From: Leptoclinus maculatus
Lineage: Eukaryota > Chordata > Actinopteri > Perciformes > Stichaeidae
Direction of reading: 5' to 3'
Assembly: GCA_032191485.1 (NCBI GenBank)
Contig: JAVDOI010000008.1
Coordinates: forward strand, 16,662,174 to 16,726,173
Length of the DNA: 64,000 nt
This document shows, one piece after another, positions 61,964 to 64,000 of this stretch. The notes beneath the pieces were generated by a model, which saw nothing but the letters and a program-made list of their open reading frames with translations, ran no database searches and was not told the origin of the DNA. A program made the translations under genes and the position numbers. Position 1 is the first letter of the stretch, and the number at the start of each line of letters is the position of its first letter.

Positions 61964-64000
61964 ACCACCAGACACACAGGCACCCAGATGTGCTAACTTA
62001 CACATACACGTCTTGAGATACACAGACAAACGTGCTAAGCAATTACATACGAATGTTGTGTATTGAGTATCTGCACACGCACAGTCCAGACACACAAAAG
62101 CTACAGGCACAGAATAAACTGCACTGTATGAGAACGTGCTTTGGCAAACTAAAGTATGTACACAAGCATGTGTGTGTGTGTGTGTGTGTGTGAACGTCCA
62201 GTAGCTCTCACGCATACACACATCCATCTCTCTGAGAATTGGCTGCTGGTCTATAAATAGCTCCACTGGTATTACGTACACATTACAAGCCATTACATCA
62301 GATAGGAGTTACTGTGGCAGATTACAATTCTAAAAGACTATTATCCATTAAGGATACAAGCCTGTGCACACATTAGGATCCCTTACATGTGGGCAATGTA
62401 GTGAAGCAGCAAAGTCATGAGTTGTTAAACAGCAAAGAAACAATTAAAAACACAGTTATTGCCAAAAAGACAGTGTCTAGTCACACTAACTATTCATACG
62501 TAAATTCAAGCCTGATGTCATCTCTTTCTGGAATGTCAAAGCAACAAGGAATTTTTTCCACTTAACATACACAGGGGACTTTCTTGCCCTGAGTTTAGCC
62601 TTCAGGCTGAACTTCAACCATCTCTGATTGAATAAGCTTCTTGGTTGCAGCATTGCACAATATGTGAAGCAAAAAAGATTCACTCACTGTATTCGGACAG
62701 TTTATACAGTACACTCTAGAAGAAATAAAATAATGATTTAAAGCGATTGACGAGATACGGTTATTGTAAATGGTAGTTTTTTTAGCTTTATTCAAAACGA
62801 CCATATAACATGAAAATGAACGGTCCCTGGGTAGAGACTTGATTGTCTGGGCAGGAAGCAGGACACATGATACAGTTTTTATTATAAAAACAGAGAAACG
62901 GAGCGTATTACATTGTTGATTTATCCAACAGAACCAAGTCAGAAAAAAAACGAGAAGCTTTCATTTTCATTGTATGGAAACATTCACAGTTGTGTGCAGC
63001 GAGGAAAACCTATATAAATGTAACACTTCTTGGTCTGGTTTGAGATGACTTCATTTGTATATTTTACAGTTGGATCTGGTGTTGCATTGCCATGGCTTAG
63101 CAGTTTCATTGCACAAGTATCTACTTGTCTTTTTATATAGAAACTTACAAAGTGCTGACTTTTAGCAGGTCATCAGTCTTGCCAAGACAAACACCTCCAC
63201 TGTGACTGTATGGCTCTATCTGCTCTCTCTGTGTTTTACAAAACCCCTATTGGTGTTGCCAAAAAAGAACTGTAGCCATTGATAAGCTGATTTGGCTCAC
63301 ACGACCCACCCAGCGTCCTATTCTCATTAACAAGTACTCTCTTTAAAGCCTCAGCTGACCTTAATGTGGTGCTGTGTGCGGTCTCGTCCGCCCCTGGAAA
63401 CCAACCTCCGGACGATGAGATGGAGATACATCGGACAATTGGCCGTCCCCGCTCAGCGCCTGCAGTCAGCAGTAGTGGGAGGCACTAGCCCAAAAAACTC
63501 TGCTGACTCATGAGGAAAGGGACGGTGAACTGTCCCTTGTCATCCAATTACCGCGTCAAATTAAGACCCAAGACACAGAGGCCTATATTGGACTCGGCGA
63601 AGCAAGAGAAGGCCCGAAAGGGATTTTGTAGGCAGGGGACAGAGGGAAGGAGGAGGGGAGGGATGGTAGAGAGAGAGATGTATGGAGAGAAAAGTAGGAG
63701 GAAAAGACTCCCAGTGCACACTGACAATACAAAGTCATGTACAGTGGCAGACTGCCATCTCTTCCACTGTGCAGCCATGCATCAAACTAAACACTTTATA
63801 TTGGGTGGTTGGTTATCCCACAGAGCCTGCTCTGTATCTAAATAATGAAGTCCTAACACCTTCTCAGGGTATCAAGATTCCTCAAGTTGAAGGTTGGAAG
63901 ATTTTGCTGCTGAGCTGGGTCAAATTGAATTAGCGATGCGGGTCAGGTACCACAAATTGACATCAGACCTTTGTACAGGCCATCCTAAATATTGCATGTA
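61959..64000. other. End of window, no gene recognised
   Basis: Unique-looking sequence without supported exons. A GC-richer patch at about 63370-63490 was examined as an exon candidate and not accepted. The remaining N-terminal grb10 exons probably lie beyond the window. Confidence 0.3.

Noticed and set aside
63370..63490. Possible N-terminal grb10 exon in a GC-richer patch
   Set aside because: An open frame with an acceptor-like AG exists, but the donor (GTTGGT) is poor and the residues do not match the family.

Overview
The window is eukaryotic, from a ray-finned (teleost) fish genome. It holds interrupted genes with GT-AG introns, long AC/GT microsatellites, a teleost-style tRNA SINE and many hAT-type DNA transposons. 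Two conserved vertebrate genes are present, both on the minus strand, in the order and orientation known for DDC and GRB10 in tetrapods.

Region 0.7-17.3 kb: ddc (aromatic L-amino-acid decarboxylase). All 13 coding exons could be read, giving a complete 479-residue protein. Every exon length fits the reading frame, and the catalytic residues fall at the same numbers as in the human enzyme (T246, H192, D271, K303, Y332). One exon is only 20 nt long. A likely untranslated first exon with a TATA-like element lies near 17.14-17.26 kb, and an AATAAA poly(A) signal lies about 105 bp past the stop codon.

Region 17.7-41.7 kb: a 24-kb intergenic interval built almost wholly of mobile DNA. It contains a Harbinger-like Myb fragment and two hAT-type elements with perfect 8-bp target duplications (18.5-19.6 and 20.9-21.9 kb). 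A nested, tandemly duplicated hAT/LTR complex follows (22.5-30.4 kb). Next come a second solo-LTR candidate, an L2-type LINE fragment, an endogenous-retrovirus gag remnant interrupted by a 28-copy 38-bp minisatellite, a TA-flanked inverted-repeat element, a decayed Charlie-like hAT transposase gene and a possible LTR.

Region 41.7-57.7 kb: grb10 (adaptor of insulin/IGF receptors). Twelve exons cover the RA, PH, BPS and SH2 domains. A candidate alternative first coding exon supplies a short N-terminus. One exon (51613-51729) carries one base too many for its frame, so this copy is either frameshifted or contains an assembly error. The long region 41.7-46.6 kb is read as 3' UTR. The usual N-terminal proline-rich exons were not found and probably lie beyond 64 kb.

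Region 57.7-64 kb: upstream or intronic grb10 DNA with many microsatellites and purine/pyrimidine tracts; no supported exon was found.

No rRNA, functional tRNA or CRISPR array was seen. The most unusual structures are the nested hAT duplication complex, the minisatellite inside the gag remnant, and the grb10 frame break.
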